The position numbers and the translations under genes were made by a program. DNA of 64,000 nucleotides. Origin: Botrimarina mediterranea. GTDB lineage: Bacteria; Planctomycetota; Planctomycetia; Pirellulales; Lacipirellulaceae. Every line of letters begins with the position of its first letter. Position 1 is the stretch's first letter. Shown piece by piece: positions 42,180-51,133 of the stretch. Below the pieces are notes generated by a model that was not told the origin of the DNA, searched no databases, and saw nothing but the letters and a program-made list of their open reading frames with translations. The stretch is from NCBI RefSeq assembly GCF_007753265.1, contig NZ_CP036349.1, forward strand, positions 1,583,363 through 1,647,362, in the 5' to 3' direction.

Positions 42180-45099
42180 CGTGTTGCCGGCCGATGGCCG
42201 CCCCGACCGCGCCGCCGAGCGCCTGGTGGAAGCCGCCGCGCACGCGGGTTTTACGGGCTTGGCGGTCGCGACCGCGCGGGGCTTTCTGATCGAGGGCGAC
42301 GCGCTCGACGAAGCCGCCGCCCAGCGCATCGCCGACGGCGTGTTCACCGATTCGGTCGTGGAGCTGCGCCGCGTCGGCAAGGTCGATTGCGAGCACCTCG
42401 CCTCGGCGCCCGCTCGGATGACGGCCGCCGCGAAGCTTGTGCAGGTGCTGCCGAAGGTGGGCGTCATGGACCCCACCGCGCAGAGCGCCGAGCAAGCGAT
42501 CGCCGACCTCGGCTTCGCCGGCTCGCGCGTTAGGACGCTTCGCAAGTACTGGGTTGCCGGCCTCGACGATTCGCGACTGGCGGAGTTGGGCCGCAAGCTG
42601 CTGGCGAACGACGCCATCGAACAGTTCGTGATTGGCCCGCTGGGGATCGAGCACCTGCCGAGCGGCGCGCCGTACAAGTTTGAGCTGAAGCACGTCACAC
42701 TCAGCGGCCTCGACGACGACGCGTTGATGCGGCTTAGCAAGTCGCAGCAGCTCTACCTGCAACTCGCCGAGATGCAGACGATCCAGCGTTACTTCGGTGA
42801 CTTGAATCGCGAGCCGACCGACATCGAACTCGAAACGATCGCCCAAACATGGAGCGAGCACTGCAGCCACAAGACGCTCGCCGGCCGCATCGCTTACCGC
42901 GACGAGAACGGCGAGCGGCGTTTCGAGAGCATGCTCAAGGAGACGATCTTCGCCGCCACCAAGCAGCTGCAGGCCCAGTGGGGCGCGGACGACTGGTGCG
43001 TCAGCGTCTTCAAAGACAACGCGGGCATCGTCCGCTTCGACGAGACCGACAACGTCTGCTTTAAGGTCGAGACCCACAACCACCCGTCCGCGCTGGAGCC
43101 CTACGGCGGCGCCAACACGGGCCTCGGCGGCGTGATCCGTGACACGCTCGGCACAGGCCTCGGCGCGAAGCCGATCGCTTCGACCGATGTCTTCTGCTTC
43201 GCCCCGCCGGACACGGCTGACGACTCGCTGCCGCAAGGCGTGCTCGCTCCGCGGCGCGTGATGAACGGCGTCGTTGAGGGCGTGCGCGACTACGGCAATC
43301 GGATGGGCATCCCCACCGTCAACGGCGCCATCTGCTTCGATGAGCGCTACCTCGGCAACCCGCTGGTGTTCTGCGGCAACGTCGGCCTGATCCCGCACGA
43401 GATGTCGTTCGGCAAGCCCCAGCCGAATGATCTGGCCGTGGCGATCGGCGGCCGTACGGGCCGTGACGGCATCCACGGCGCCACGTTTAGCAGCGCCGAG
43501 CTGACGCATGAGAGCGAGTCCCTCTCCGGCGGCGCCGTGCAGATCGGTAACGCGGTCGAAGAGAAGAAGGTCGCCGACGTGCTGCTCGCCGCCCGCGACC
43601 GCGGCCTCTACAACGCCGTGACCGATTGCGGCGCCGGCGGCTTCTCGAGCGCCATCGGCGAGATGGGCGAAGAGATCGGCGCCGAGGTGTGGCTCGAAAA
43701 GGCGCCGCTGAAGTACTACGGTCTTTCGTACACCGAGATTTGGATCTCCGAAGCGCAAGAGCGGATGGTCGTCTCGGTTTCGGACGACAAGTGGGAAGAG
43801 CTTCGTCAACTCTGCGAGTCCGAAGGGGTCGAAGCGACGGCAATCGCACGCTTCACGCCAACGGGCAACCTCAAGCTCACCTATCACGGGGAGACCGTCG
43901 GCGAGTTGCCGATGGCGCTGCTGCACAACGGCCGTCCGCCGGTGGTGCGCGAAGCGACCTACACGCCGCCAGCGGTGACGCCGTTCGAGGCGCCCAAGCG
44001 CGGCGACTTCACCGAGGACCTGCACAAGATTCTCGGTTCGCTGAACGTCGCCAGCAAAGAGTGGGTCATCCGTCAGTACGACCACGAGGTGCAGTCGGGG
44101 AGCGTGGTGAAGCCGCTGGTGGGTATCCACTCCGACGGCCCCGGCGATGCCGCCATCGTCCGGCCGAAGCTCACGAGCCGCCGCGGCGTCGTGATCGGTT
44201 GTGGCATCAACCCGCGCTACGGCGACCTTGATGCGTACCACATGGCCGCCAGCGCCATCGACGAGGCGATGCGGAACTGCGTGGCCGTGGGCGCCGACCC
44301 ATCGCGGATCGCACTGCTCGACAACTTCTGTTGGGGCGACTGCGAGAAGTCGCAGACGCTCGGCTCGCTCGTTCGCGCGGCGCTCGCGTGCCACGACCTG
44401 GCGATCGCCCTGGAGGCGCCCTTCGTCAGCGGCAAGGACAGCCTCAACAACGAGTTCAGCTACTTCGATGCGAGCGGCGCCAAGCAGACGATCGCCATCC
44501 CGCCGACGCTGCTGATCAGCGCGATGGGCCAGATCGACGACGTCGCCAATGCCGTGACGATGGACCTCAAGCGCGCCGGCAGCGTCCTGTTCGTCGTTGG
44601 CGTCACGCACAACGAGATGGGCGGCTCGCACCTGGGGCTGGTGAACGACCTCACCGGCGGCGACGTGCCGAAGGTGGACCCGGCGGGCGCGAAGCAGACG
44701 TTCGCCGCGCTGCACGCCGCGATCAAGCAGGGCCTTGTCCTGGCGTGCCACGACGCGAGCGAAGGCGGCCTGGCCGTGGCGTTCGCCGAGATGGCGTTCG
44801 CCGGCGGCGTCGCCATCGAAGCTGACCTCGCTAGCGCGCCGCTCGCCGGCGAGTACGCCAACGACTACGACCGCATGGCGGCAGCGTTGTTCAGCGAGTC
44901 GAACACGCGCTTCGTCTGCGAAGTCGCCGAAGAAGACGCCGAACGTTTCATGGCCTGTCTCGTCGCCGTGCCGCACGCTCTGGTAGGCCGCACGTTCGAC
45001 GAGAACGGCTTCCGCTTGAAGTGGAACGGCGTGCGCGTCGTCGAGTCGGGGCTGGCTTCGTTGAAGGAGGCGTGGCAGGCGCCGCTAAGGATGGCGTGA
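42163..45099 (+). CDS. purL: Phosphoribosylformylglycinamidine synthase PurL with fused PurS-like N-terminus
   Basis: 978 residues. Converts FGAR to FGAM with ATP and ammonia supplied by PurQ. PurL motifs: TWSEHCSHKT, KVETHNHPSALEPYGGA, CGAGGFSSAIGEMG and SGKDSLNNE. Length exceeds the usual short PurL (about 720-760) because residues 1-80 or so (MLWEVDVLPA...VVELRRVGK) look like a PurS domain, followed by a linker with more helical sequence to about 200. ATG 42163 follows GAAGGGAG and lies inside tyrA; the start at 42115 is less likely. purQ follows after 97 bases. Confidence 0.94.
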   Translation: MLWEVDVLPADGRPDRAAERLVEAAAHAGFTGLAVATARGFLIEGDALDEAAAQRIADGVFTDSVVELRRVGKVDCEHLASAPARMTAAAKLVQVLPKVGVMDPTAQSAEQAIADLGFAGSRVRTLRKYWVAGLDDSRLAELGRKLLANDAIEQFVIGPLGIEHLPSGAPYKFELKHVTLSGLDDDALMRLSKSQQLYLQLAEMQTIQRYFGDLNREPTDIELETIAQTWSEHCSHKTLAGRIAYRDENGERRFESMLKETIFAATKQLQAQWGADDWCVSVFKDNAGIVRFDETDNVCFKVETHNHPSALEPYGGANTGLGGVIRDTLGTGLGAKPIASTDVFCFAPPDTADDSLPQGVLAPRRVMNGVVEGVRDYGNRMGIPTVNGAICFDERYLGNPLVFCGNVGLIPHEMSFGKPQPNDLAVAIGGRTGRDGIHGATFSSAELTHESESLSGGAVQIGNAVEEKKVADVLLAARDRGLYNAVTDCGAGGFSSAIGEMGEEIGAEVWLEKAPLKYYGLSYTEIWISEAQERMVVSVSDDKWEELRQLCESEGVEATAIARFTPTGNLKLTYHGETVGELPMALLHNGRPPVVREATYTPPAVTPFEAPKRGDFTEDLHKILGSLNVASKEWVIRQYDHEVQSGSVVKPLVGIHSDGPGDAAIVRPKLTSRRGVVIGCGINPRYGDLDAYHMAASAIDEAMRNCVAVGADPSRIALLDNFCWGDCEKSQTLGSLVRAALACHDLAIALEAPFVSGKDSLNNEFSYFDASGAKQTIAIPPTLLISAMGQIDDVANAVTMDLKRAGSVLFVVGVTHNEMGGSHLGLVNDLTGGDVPKVDPAGAKQTFAALHAAIKQGLVLACHDASEGGLAVAFAEMAFAGGVAIEADLASAPLAGEYANDYDRMAAALFSESNTRFVCEVAEEDAERFMACLVAVPHALVGRTFDENGFRLKWNGVRVVESGLASLKEAWQAPLRMA

Positions 45100-45196
45100 T
45101 GTAATCCGCTGCTACTCCCCGGGCTGACGCCACGGGGCTCGCACAGAGTTGGTATTTGAGTTTTCCGCTTTCAACTTTCGCCTTTCCCCTTTCGCT

Positions 45197-45988
45197 ATGC
45201 CCGCTCCCCGTGTCCTCGTGCTCCGCGCGCCCGGGACGAACTGTGACGAAGAGACCGCTGAGGCGTTCCGGCTTGCCGGGGCGGCGGCAGAGCGGTTGCA
45301 TGTCAATCGGTTGCTCGAGAACCCCGCGCTGCTCGACGGTTTCCAGGCGCTGTGCGTGCCGGGAGGCTTCAGCTACGGCGATGATATTTCCGCTGGGCGC
45401 GTGCTGGGGAACCAGATCCGCCTCGCGCTGAGCGAGCCGCTACGCAAGTTCCGCGACGACGGCAAGCTGGTGCTCGGCGTCTGTAATGGTTTCCAGGTGC
45501 TGGTGAAAACGGGGCTGCTCGACATCGAAGACAGCGCCGGCCCGCTGGCGACGCTCACTTGGAACGACCACGGTCGTTACGAAGCGCGGTGGGTCCACCT
45601 CAACGCGACGCCCGGCGAGTGCGTCTTCTTGCGCGGCGTCGAACGGCTTGAACTGCCGATCGCCCACGCCGAGGGGAAGATCGCCGTGCGTGACGACGCG
45701 GCGCTCGACGCGCTCACATCGCAGGGCAGGGTGGTGCTGCGCTACAGCGTGGCGGACGGCGGCGAAGCGAAGGGCTTCCCCGCCAACCCCAACGGCGCCA
45801 CCGCGAACGCGGCGGGCCTCACCGACTCGACGGGCCGCGTGCTCGGCCTGATGCCGCACCCCGAGCGCTACCTCTTCGCCACCCAGCACCCGCAGTGGAC
45901 CCGCAAGAAAGCCGCCGGCGGCTACGACCCGCAAGGTGATGGCGACGGCCTCGCCCTCTTCCGCAACGCGGTTTCCTACTTTGGTTGA
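45197..45988 (+). CDS. purQ: Phosphoribosylformylglycinamidine synthase glutaminase subunit
   Basis: 263-residue class I glutamine amidotransferase giving ammonia to PurL. Nucleophile Cys96 in GVCNGFQ, His221 and Glu223 in MPHPERY. PAPRVLVLRAPGTNCDEE is the normal N-terminus. Slightly longer than typical PurQ (about 225) through a C-terminal extension after the catalytic His. The frame upstream of ATG 45197 is low-complexity pyrimidine-rich DNA, not coding. With a separate PurQ and a PurS-PurL fusion this organism has a three-domain enzyme in two polypeptides. Confidence 0.95.
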   Translation: MPAPRVLVLRAPGTNCDEETAEAFRLAGAAAERLHVNRLLENPALLDGFQALCVPGGFSYGDDISAGRVLGNQIRLALSEPLRKFRDDGKLVLGVCNGFQVLVKTGLLDIEDSAGPLATLTWNDHGRYEARWVHLNATPGECVFLRGVERLELPIAHAEGKIAVRDDAALDALTSQGRVVLRYSVADGGEAKGFPANPNGATANAAGLTDSTGRVLGLMPHPERYLFATQHPQWTRKKAAGGYDPQGDGDGLALFRNAVSYFG

Positions 45989-45991
45989 GGT

Positions 45992-46250
45992 TAGGAAAGG
46001 AGATAGGGGGATGTTGGTGATAGGGGGGATCGCAAGCGGGCGCGTGAGTCTTTCTTGAGTGATGCCGTTGCGTCGCGGTGTGCGTCATTTTCGGCATTTG
46101 GGGATGAATGGGCAGCCGCGTAGCGGCTGCCCATTCATCACCAAATTTGATTCGATGAGACTCGCTACGTCGTTGATGCCTGAATCACAGCAACGTCATC
46201 CTTCCGCTTGCGATCCCCCCTATCACCAACATTCCCCTCATCTCCTCTAA
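45992..46250. repeat. Long-armed inverted element (GATCGCAAGCGG class), copy 2, with inner hairpin
   Basis: Arms 45992-46040 and 46199-46250 pair (GGAGATAGGGGGATG..., GGGGGATCGCAAGCGG). Inside, 46103-46139 is a perfect 17-bp stem, GATGAATGGGCAGCCGC, with loop GTA. The right arm covers the stop codon of the minus-strand gene (46247-46249). Related to 27160-27365. Confidence 0.85.
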
Positions 46251-48814
46251 CGCATGCCCCCTGAGGCAGGTCGCCTAGCGACGCCCAGTGGTTCGATCGT
46301 GCGGACCATCACACCGTCGATGTCGGCGGTGACGGCGCCTTCGATCGCGAAGGTGACTCGTATCGTGGTCTCGGCGCTGGTGGCGCGTAGTAGGTGGAAC
46401 GGCTTCCACTCGCCGGCCGTGTCGCCGCTGGTGAGGACGAGCTCTTCGCCGCCGAGTGATTCGCTGATGGCGAGGCGGCCGCGGTCGCCTCGCGTTGCGA
46501 CGCGGGCCCAACCGGTGATTTCGATGGTGTCGCCGGCATGGAGTTCGATCTCGGGCGAATCGATCCGCGACTTCGATCGCCGGTCTTCGCCACGCAGCCG
46601 CAAAGCGCGCTGGCCGTGGATCTTGGCTTCGGGGATGAGCTCGACGTCGACGTTGGAGGCGGCCTGCACGCCACTGTTGTTCGCTGAAGGCCGCCGCCAA
46701 CCGAGGCGGCGTAGCTCGTCGATGTCCTCGAAACTTCCGCCGTGCAGCAGGTTGGCGCCGCGCGGGCTTGAGGCGAGCAACTGGTTCATGCGGTACGCGT
46801 CGGTGAGCGTCGACGGCAGCACGGCCAGCGGCGAACTGGTGAGCCATCCGCTCTGACGCGTGGCGATATCGCGGCGGGTGACCTCTGCCGTCGAGGCGAG
46901 CGCCATCGCGGCGTGAGCGGCGTCGTAGGCCGACGCGTAGTCGCGCCGCGACATGGCGAGGCGGGACTCGTTGAGGCGGCGCAGCGCGGTTTGGCGATCG
47001 GCCGAGGTGAGGGCCTCGGTGTCGCGGACGCGCGTCTCGGCGACTTCGAGTAGGTTCGCCGCCGCGCGCGGGGCCGACTGGGCCGTGTAGGTCTGTAGCG
47101 ATTTCACGACGCGGGCGTCGTTGCACACGAGCAGATCGCCGGGCGACTCGCCGCCGGTGGGTCGCACGCCGACGCCGCCGGCGATCCGCTCGAGCGGCCA
47201 CGGCGCCACGCCCGCTGGCGACAGTCGATAGACCCGGGCGGTCTCATCGACGCCCGGCAGCAGCAGCTTCTCGGCGCGTTCTGCGGGAGCGGTGGCGAGT
47301 GACGGCGCCGTCGCCAAGCGGACCCCGCCGCGGTTAAGCAGCACCGACGCCGGGCTGCCGGTCACCGGGTGCGTTGAGCGTGGCCCGGTGAGCCACGGCT
47401 CGATCAGCCGCAGCCGCCGGTTGATCGCTTCGAGCCAACCGGCGGCGGCGATCGTGGCGTCGTCCGGTTCGTCGAGCTGTTGGGTCGCTAGGTACGAGAC
47501 GCCGATCGAACCGTTGGCGATGGCGCTATCAACCGCCGCGGCGATGTCTGCCGGCGGGAGCCAGATGATCGCCAGGCCATCGCCAAGGATAGCGTCGAGT
47601 TGAGCGGTGAGCTTCGGTCCGATGTCGAGCCGGATGACCTCGATCTTCGGCGTGCTGGTGGGAACGGCGATCCCGGCGGGCACGAGCAATCCATCGGCGA
47701 CGCGCGACCAAGAGTCGGTCGCCTCGGTGACACGGGCGAGCAGCGGCCGCTGCGCGTTGGGCGGCAGCGTGCGGGCGTCGTCGGCCTTGACGAGACCGGC
47801 ATCGAGGTCGCGCGCATCTAGCTCACCGGGGAGCACCCACGCCAGGACGCGGTCCCATGACGAGACGCCGGCGGCTTCGTCGGCGGTTGGGGCCGGGCAG
47901 ACGATCCGCAACCGGTAGTAGGACGCATCGGCCATCTCTTGCGGCGTCGGCGGGTGGTCGAGCCAGACCGTGTTCACGCCACGCGAGGCGAGCGTCGCCA
48001 TAGTCTCGCCGCGGCTGCGCCACAGCCGTGGGAAGAAGAGCTCGCCGTCGATCCGGAAGCCGTCGCTCTGGAGCGTTACCTGGGTGCGGCGAATCTCGCC
48101 GCCCGGAGGGGGAGTGAGCTCCGCCGGCCCGGCGTCGGCGACGCCCCCGTCTCCGAACTTGGGCGGCGCCACAATCGAGGCGATCCGCAACTCGTCGATC
48201 CACGCCTGGGCCGGTCTCCCCGAGCCCGGCAGCCCCACGCCCACCCGGTGCAGGTAGGCGCCGCGGGTGTCGATCGGCTTGTCGGGGTTCCCGACACGCC
48301 AGACACGGGCTTCGCGTTGCAGCTGCGTGGGCAGGCCCTCCAGCTTGAGCGTCGTCAGACCCGCGGCGGCAGGGGCGGGCGCGCTGCGTAAACGCAACGT
48401 CAGCATCTCGCCCTTCTCGTTGGTGGTGTGGGGAAGCACCACCTCGGCTGCGATCAAGGCGCCGGGGAGGGTCGCTTGCAGGTCCACTTCGAGCTTGAGT
48501 TCCTCGATCACCGCCGCTGTAGGAGTGGCTCGCCACGCCCAAGCGGGCATGCCGGGAGGGGCGGCGTAGGCGATCCGCTCGGCGCCCGTTTCGCCGCCGT
48601 GGCGGTTGTCGGGGAGGCGGACCCGTTCCCGGGCCTGGACCTGGGCGCCCGCCTCCGTATCGACCTCCCAAGCGGTCGCCGGATCGTCGTGAGGATCGAC
48701 CCACACGTCGGCGCGGGATGGCAAGACGCACAACCCGCACAGAGCCACCAGGAGCCCCGCAAGCAGTAGGAGGGGCCAGCCGGCTCGGGGTGGTTTTCGG
48801 CCGTTTCGGGGCAT
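46247..48814 (-). CDS. Large exported protein, unknown function
   Basis: 855 residues from ATG 48814; the frame open to 49195 overlaps the divergent gene and looks non-coding. Signal peptide MPRNGRKPPRAGWPLLLLAG...PSRADVW. The N-terminal 250 residues and the C-terminal 150 are beta-rich and resemble carbohydrate-binding jelly-roll modules (IELHAGDTIEITGWARV...TIRVTFAIEGAVTADIDGVMV). The middle contains an alpha/beta region of TIM-barrel character (WLDHPPTPQEMADASYYRLRIVC) and a helical segment. Could be a glycoside-hydrolase-like or sugar-binding surface protein; no catalytic pair is identified. Confidence 0.7.
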   Translation of the reverse strand: MPRNGRKPPRAGWPLLLLAGLLVALCGLCVLPSRADVWVDPHDDPATAWEVDTEAGAQVQARERVRLPDNRHGGETGAERIAYAAPPGMPAWAWRATPTAAVIEELKLEVDLQATLPGALIAAEVVLPHTTNEKGEMLTLRLRSAPAPAAAGLTTLKLEGLPTQLQREARVWRVGNPDKPIDTRGAYLHRVGVGLPGSGRPAQAWIDELRIASIVAPPKFGDGGVADAGPAELTPPPGGEIRRTQVTLQSDGFRIDGELFFPRLWRSRGETMATLASRGVNTVWLDHPPTPQEMADASYYRLRIVCPAPTADEAAGVSSWDRVLAWVLPGELDARDLDAGLVKADDARTLPPNAQRPLLARVTEATDSWSRVADGLLVPAGIAVPTSTPKIEVIRLDIGPKLTAQLDAILGDGLAIIWLPPADIAAAVDSAIANGSIGVSYLATQQLDEPDDATIAAAGWLEAINRRLRLIEPWLTGPRSTHPVTGSPASVLLNRGGVRLATAPSLATAPAERAEKLLLPGVDETARVYRLSPAGVAPWPLERIAGGVGVRPTGGESPGDLLVCNDARVVKSLQTYTAQSAPRAAANLLEVAETRVRDTEALTSADRQTALRRLNESRLAMSRRDYASAYDAAHAAMALASTAEVTRRDIATRQSGWLTSSPLAVLPSTLTDAYRMNQLLASSPRGANLLHGGSFEDIDELRRLGWRRPSANNSGVQAASNVDVELIPEAKIHGQRALRLRGEDRRSKSRIDSPEIELHAGDTIEITGWARVATRGDRGRLAISESLGGEELVLTSGDTAGEWKPFHLLRATSAETTIRVTFAIEGAVTADIDGVMVRTIEPLGVARRPASGGMR

Positions 48815-49096
48815 CTTGCTAGCGGCGGAGGGGGGCACGGGCGGAGCTCGAGGGGCGCCGCCAAGGCGGCTCGTAGCAGGATTTCGGCTACAAGGCGAGA
48901 GAAACGTGTTGCGTCGAGGCCACACGGCCCCCCTGGCCGGGGTTTCGGCGCCAATTGCTTGAAGCACCGTAAGTGCTTTGCGTAGAATTGGTTGCGTCGG
49001 GGTGGAAACCGACCAACAGGGGTGCTGGCACGCCGGGTGCTTTAGAAGCGTTCGTCCTTCCACCTCTTCTGGCGCCTCACTCAACGAGTTGCACCC

Positions 49097-49396
49097 ATGC
49101 CCGATACCCACGCCTCCGCGACCGTCAGCAGCACCGAACTCCCGGCCGATTTGGTCCAATTGATCGCCGCCGTTGGCGAACTCCCTGCCGAGCACGCCCG
49201 GGCATTGAGCCCGCTGCTGGACCGTGTGGTTGAGAGCACCGGCCGCCGCCGCCGGATCCTGTCGCTGGTGCAGGACGCCCTGGGCCAGTTGCGGCTGGAC
49301 ATGAAGTACCTGATGTTCGACCTAGAAGCGACCCGCCGTGAACGCGACGAGGCTCAGCAGCGTCTAGAAGAACTGACCGGCGACGGAGAAGATTGA
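49097..49396 (+). CDS. Short helical/coiled-coil protein
   Basis: 99 residues. All-helical, with a coiled coil in the last 45 residues (LRLDMKYLMFDLEATRRERD). No signal peptide or membrane segment. Divergent from the large exported protein and 144 bases before the kinase gene. ATG 49097 gives a plausible unstructured N-terminus. Family not recognised; a planctomycete-conserved regulator or adaptor is a guess. Confidence 0.6.
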   Translation: MPDTHASATVSSTELPADLVQLIAAVGELPAEHARALSPLLDRVVESTGRRRRILSLVQDALGQLRLDMKYLMFDLEATRRERDEAQQRLEELTGDGED

Positions 49397-49540
49397 TCCA
49401 CCCCGTCAACGTGGCGGTCGGCGGGTGACCGAGGGCCTGATGCAGGTCATGCCGCCGCGGATAAACTGTCAATCGGAAATGAGAAGGGGCGCCCGGCCCA
49501 GGTCGGCGCCCAAGGCAAGCGGAACCGCCGGCGTCGCTCG

Positions 49541-51010
49541 ATGCAATTACCCTCTACTGCCGACGACTTGGCTCGCTCCGCCATCGACGTGGGCGTCGTC
49601 ACCGACGCACAGCTCCAACCCGTTTGGAGCGAGTTGGGGTCGAGCAACGTCCCGATGTCCGAGCTGGCCCAGGTGCTGCTCCGCAAGGGGCTGCTCACCA
49701 ACTACCAGCTCGAGCGCATCCAGAAGGGACTCCGCGACGGGTACGTCTACGGCGACTATACGGTGCTGTACTGCGTGGGCTCGGGCACTTTCGCCCGGGT
49801 GTTCCGCGCCGTGCACCGTGAGACGGGGCAGATCTTCGCGGTGAAGGTCTTGCGGTCGCGGCACAACGGGACGCCGAAGGCCGATTTCTTCCGCCGTGAG
49901 GGGGAGCTGGGCAAACGCCTCAAGCACCCCAACATCGTCGCGATCCACGACGTGGTGAGCCGCCCCGGGCTGCACTACATGGTGATGGACTTCATCGAGG
50001 GGCAGAATCTCCGCGATCTCTACCGCATCCGCAAGAAGTTTGAGTGGGAGAACGCGGCGAACATCCTCTGCGACGTGCTCGGCGGTTTGCACTACGCCTT
50101 CCAGCAGGGCGTCACGCACCGCGACCTGAAGATGTCGAACGTCTTGGTGGCGTCCGACGGGTCGGGCAAGCTCGTCGATTTCGGCCTGGCGGCGCTCGAC
50201 GGCGTCGTCGGCGATGACTCGGGCGTCGATCGCACCGTGGAGTACGGCTCGCTCGAGAAACTCACAGGCGTCCGCAAGGACGACACCCGCAGCGACGTCT
50301 TCTTCGCTGGGTACATGCTGCACCAGATGATCTCGGGCGTGGCGAGCCTCCCCGAGGGCCGCAACCGCGCACAGAAGTACGCCCGCGGCGAGGTCTTCAA
50401 AGATATCCGCCCGCTGTTGGAACTCGCGCCCGACGTGCCGATGTCCCTGGCGATGACGGTGAGCAAGGCGCTGGAGCTCGATCCCGAGCGGCGATTCCAA
50501 ACCCCCGGCGACATGCTCGCCGAATTGAAGCTGGCGATGCGCCGGGCGAAGGGCTCGGAAACCAGCGCCGCGGCGCGTAGCGTCGAAGAGCTGGAGGGTA
50601 TGGGCCCCGACGGCAAGCCGCGGAAGCTGCTAATCGTCGAGTCCGACGTGAAGCGGCAAGACGTGCTGCGTGAGCTGTTCAAACGAAACGGCTATCGCGT
50701 CCTGGTGGCGACCGACGGCGCCCGGGCTTTGACGCGGTTCGTCAACGACCCGTCCGCTGCGGACATCGTCTTGTTCTGCGGTGCGACCATCGGCGCCGAC
50801 GCCGTGCGGGCGTTCAACCAGTTCGGCGAAGAGCGGGCCACCGCCAATATCCCGACGGTGCTGCTTTTGGAAGAGGCCCAGAATCAGTGGGTCCAGGCCG
50901 CCAAGACCGCCGAGCACCGCGGCGTGGTCGTGATGCCGGTCAAGCTGCGGCGGCTGCGAGAAGCGGTGCTGAGCGCGGCGACAGCGGTAGAGAACGTGGC
51001 GAAGGCGTGA
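49541..51010 (+). CDS. Ser/Thr protein kinase fused to a pseudo-receiver domain
   Basis: 489 residues, no membrane segment. Residues 1-70 are an N-terminal helical module (LLRKGLLTNYQLERIQKG) seen before planctomycete kinases. Kinase domain about 72-335: Gly loop G80-S-G-T-F-A-R-V, Lys102 in FAVKVL, catalytic HRDLKMSN at 193-200 and DFG at 213-215, all intact, so activity is expected. Residues 360-480 have a receiver fold (KLLIVESDVKRQDVLRELF) but the phospho-acceptor position is Cys413 (DIVLFCGAT) and the KP loop is altered (PVKLRR), so it cannot be phosphorylated normally. Confidence 0.9.
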   Translation: MQLPSTADDLARSAIDVGVVTDAQLQPVWSELGSSNVPMSELAQVLLRKGLLTNYQLERIQKGLRDGYVYGDYTVLYCVGSGTFARVFRAVHRETGQIFAVKVLRSRHNGTPKADFFRREGELGKRLKHPNIVAIHDVVSRPGLHYMVMDFIEGQNLRDLYRIRKKFEWENAANILCDVLGGLHYAFQQGVTHRDLKMSNVLVASDGSGKLVDFGLAALDGVVGDDSGVDRTVEYGSLEKLTGVRKDDTRSDVFFAGYMLHQMISGVASLPEGRNRAQKYARGEVFKDIRPLLELAPDVPMSLAMTVSKALELDPERRFQTPGDMLAELKLAMRRAKGSETSAAARSVEELEGMGPDGKPRKLLIVESDVKRQDVLRELFKRNGYRVLVATDGARALTRFVNDPSAADIVLFCGATIGADAVRAFNQFGEERATANIPTVLLLEEAQNQWVQAAKTAEHRGVVVMPVKLRRLREAVLSAATAVENVAKA

Positions 51011-51024
51011 GCAAACCGTTGCAG

Positions 51025-51099
51025 GGAGCCGGAACGCGTTAGCGCCCGGAGTTGCGGCGGGTACCCACTTCGACTCCGGTCGCTTACGCTTCCGGCTCC
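51025..51099. repeat. NGAG palindromic repeat (GGAGCCGGAACGC class), copy 1
   Basis: Left arm GGAG-CCGGAACGC-GTTA-GCGCCCGG; right arm (minus strand) GGAG-CCGGAAGC-GTAA-GCGACCGG. The two arms differ but each keeps its own hairpin. Between the kinase gene and holB. Confidence 0.88.
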
Positions 51100-51133
51100 C
51101 CGTCATTCTCGCTGCTGACCCTCTGCGATCGTT

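Noticed and set aside
41959-44976. 1005-residue open frame on the minus strand
   Set aside because: It is the antisense of purL, whose motifs are unambiguous; the long frame is a by-product of GC-rich third positions.
48815-49195. N-terminal extension of the large exported protein
   Set aside because: It would run through the divergent 49097-49396 gene and place a signal peptide in the middle of the protein.
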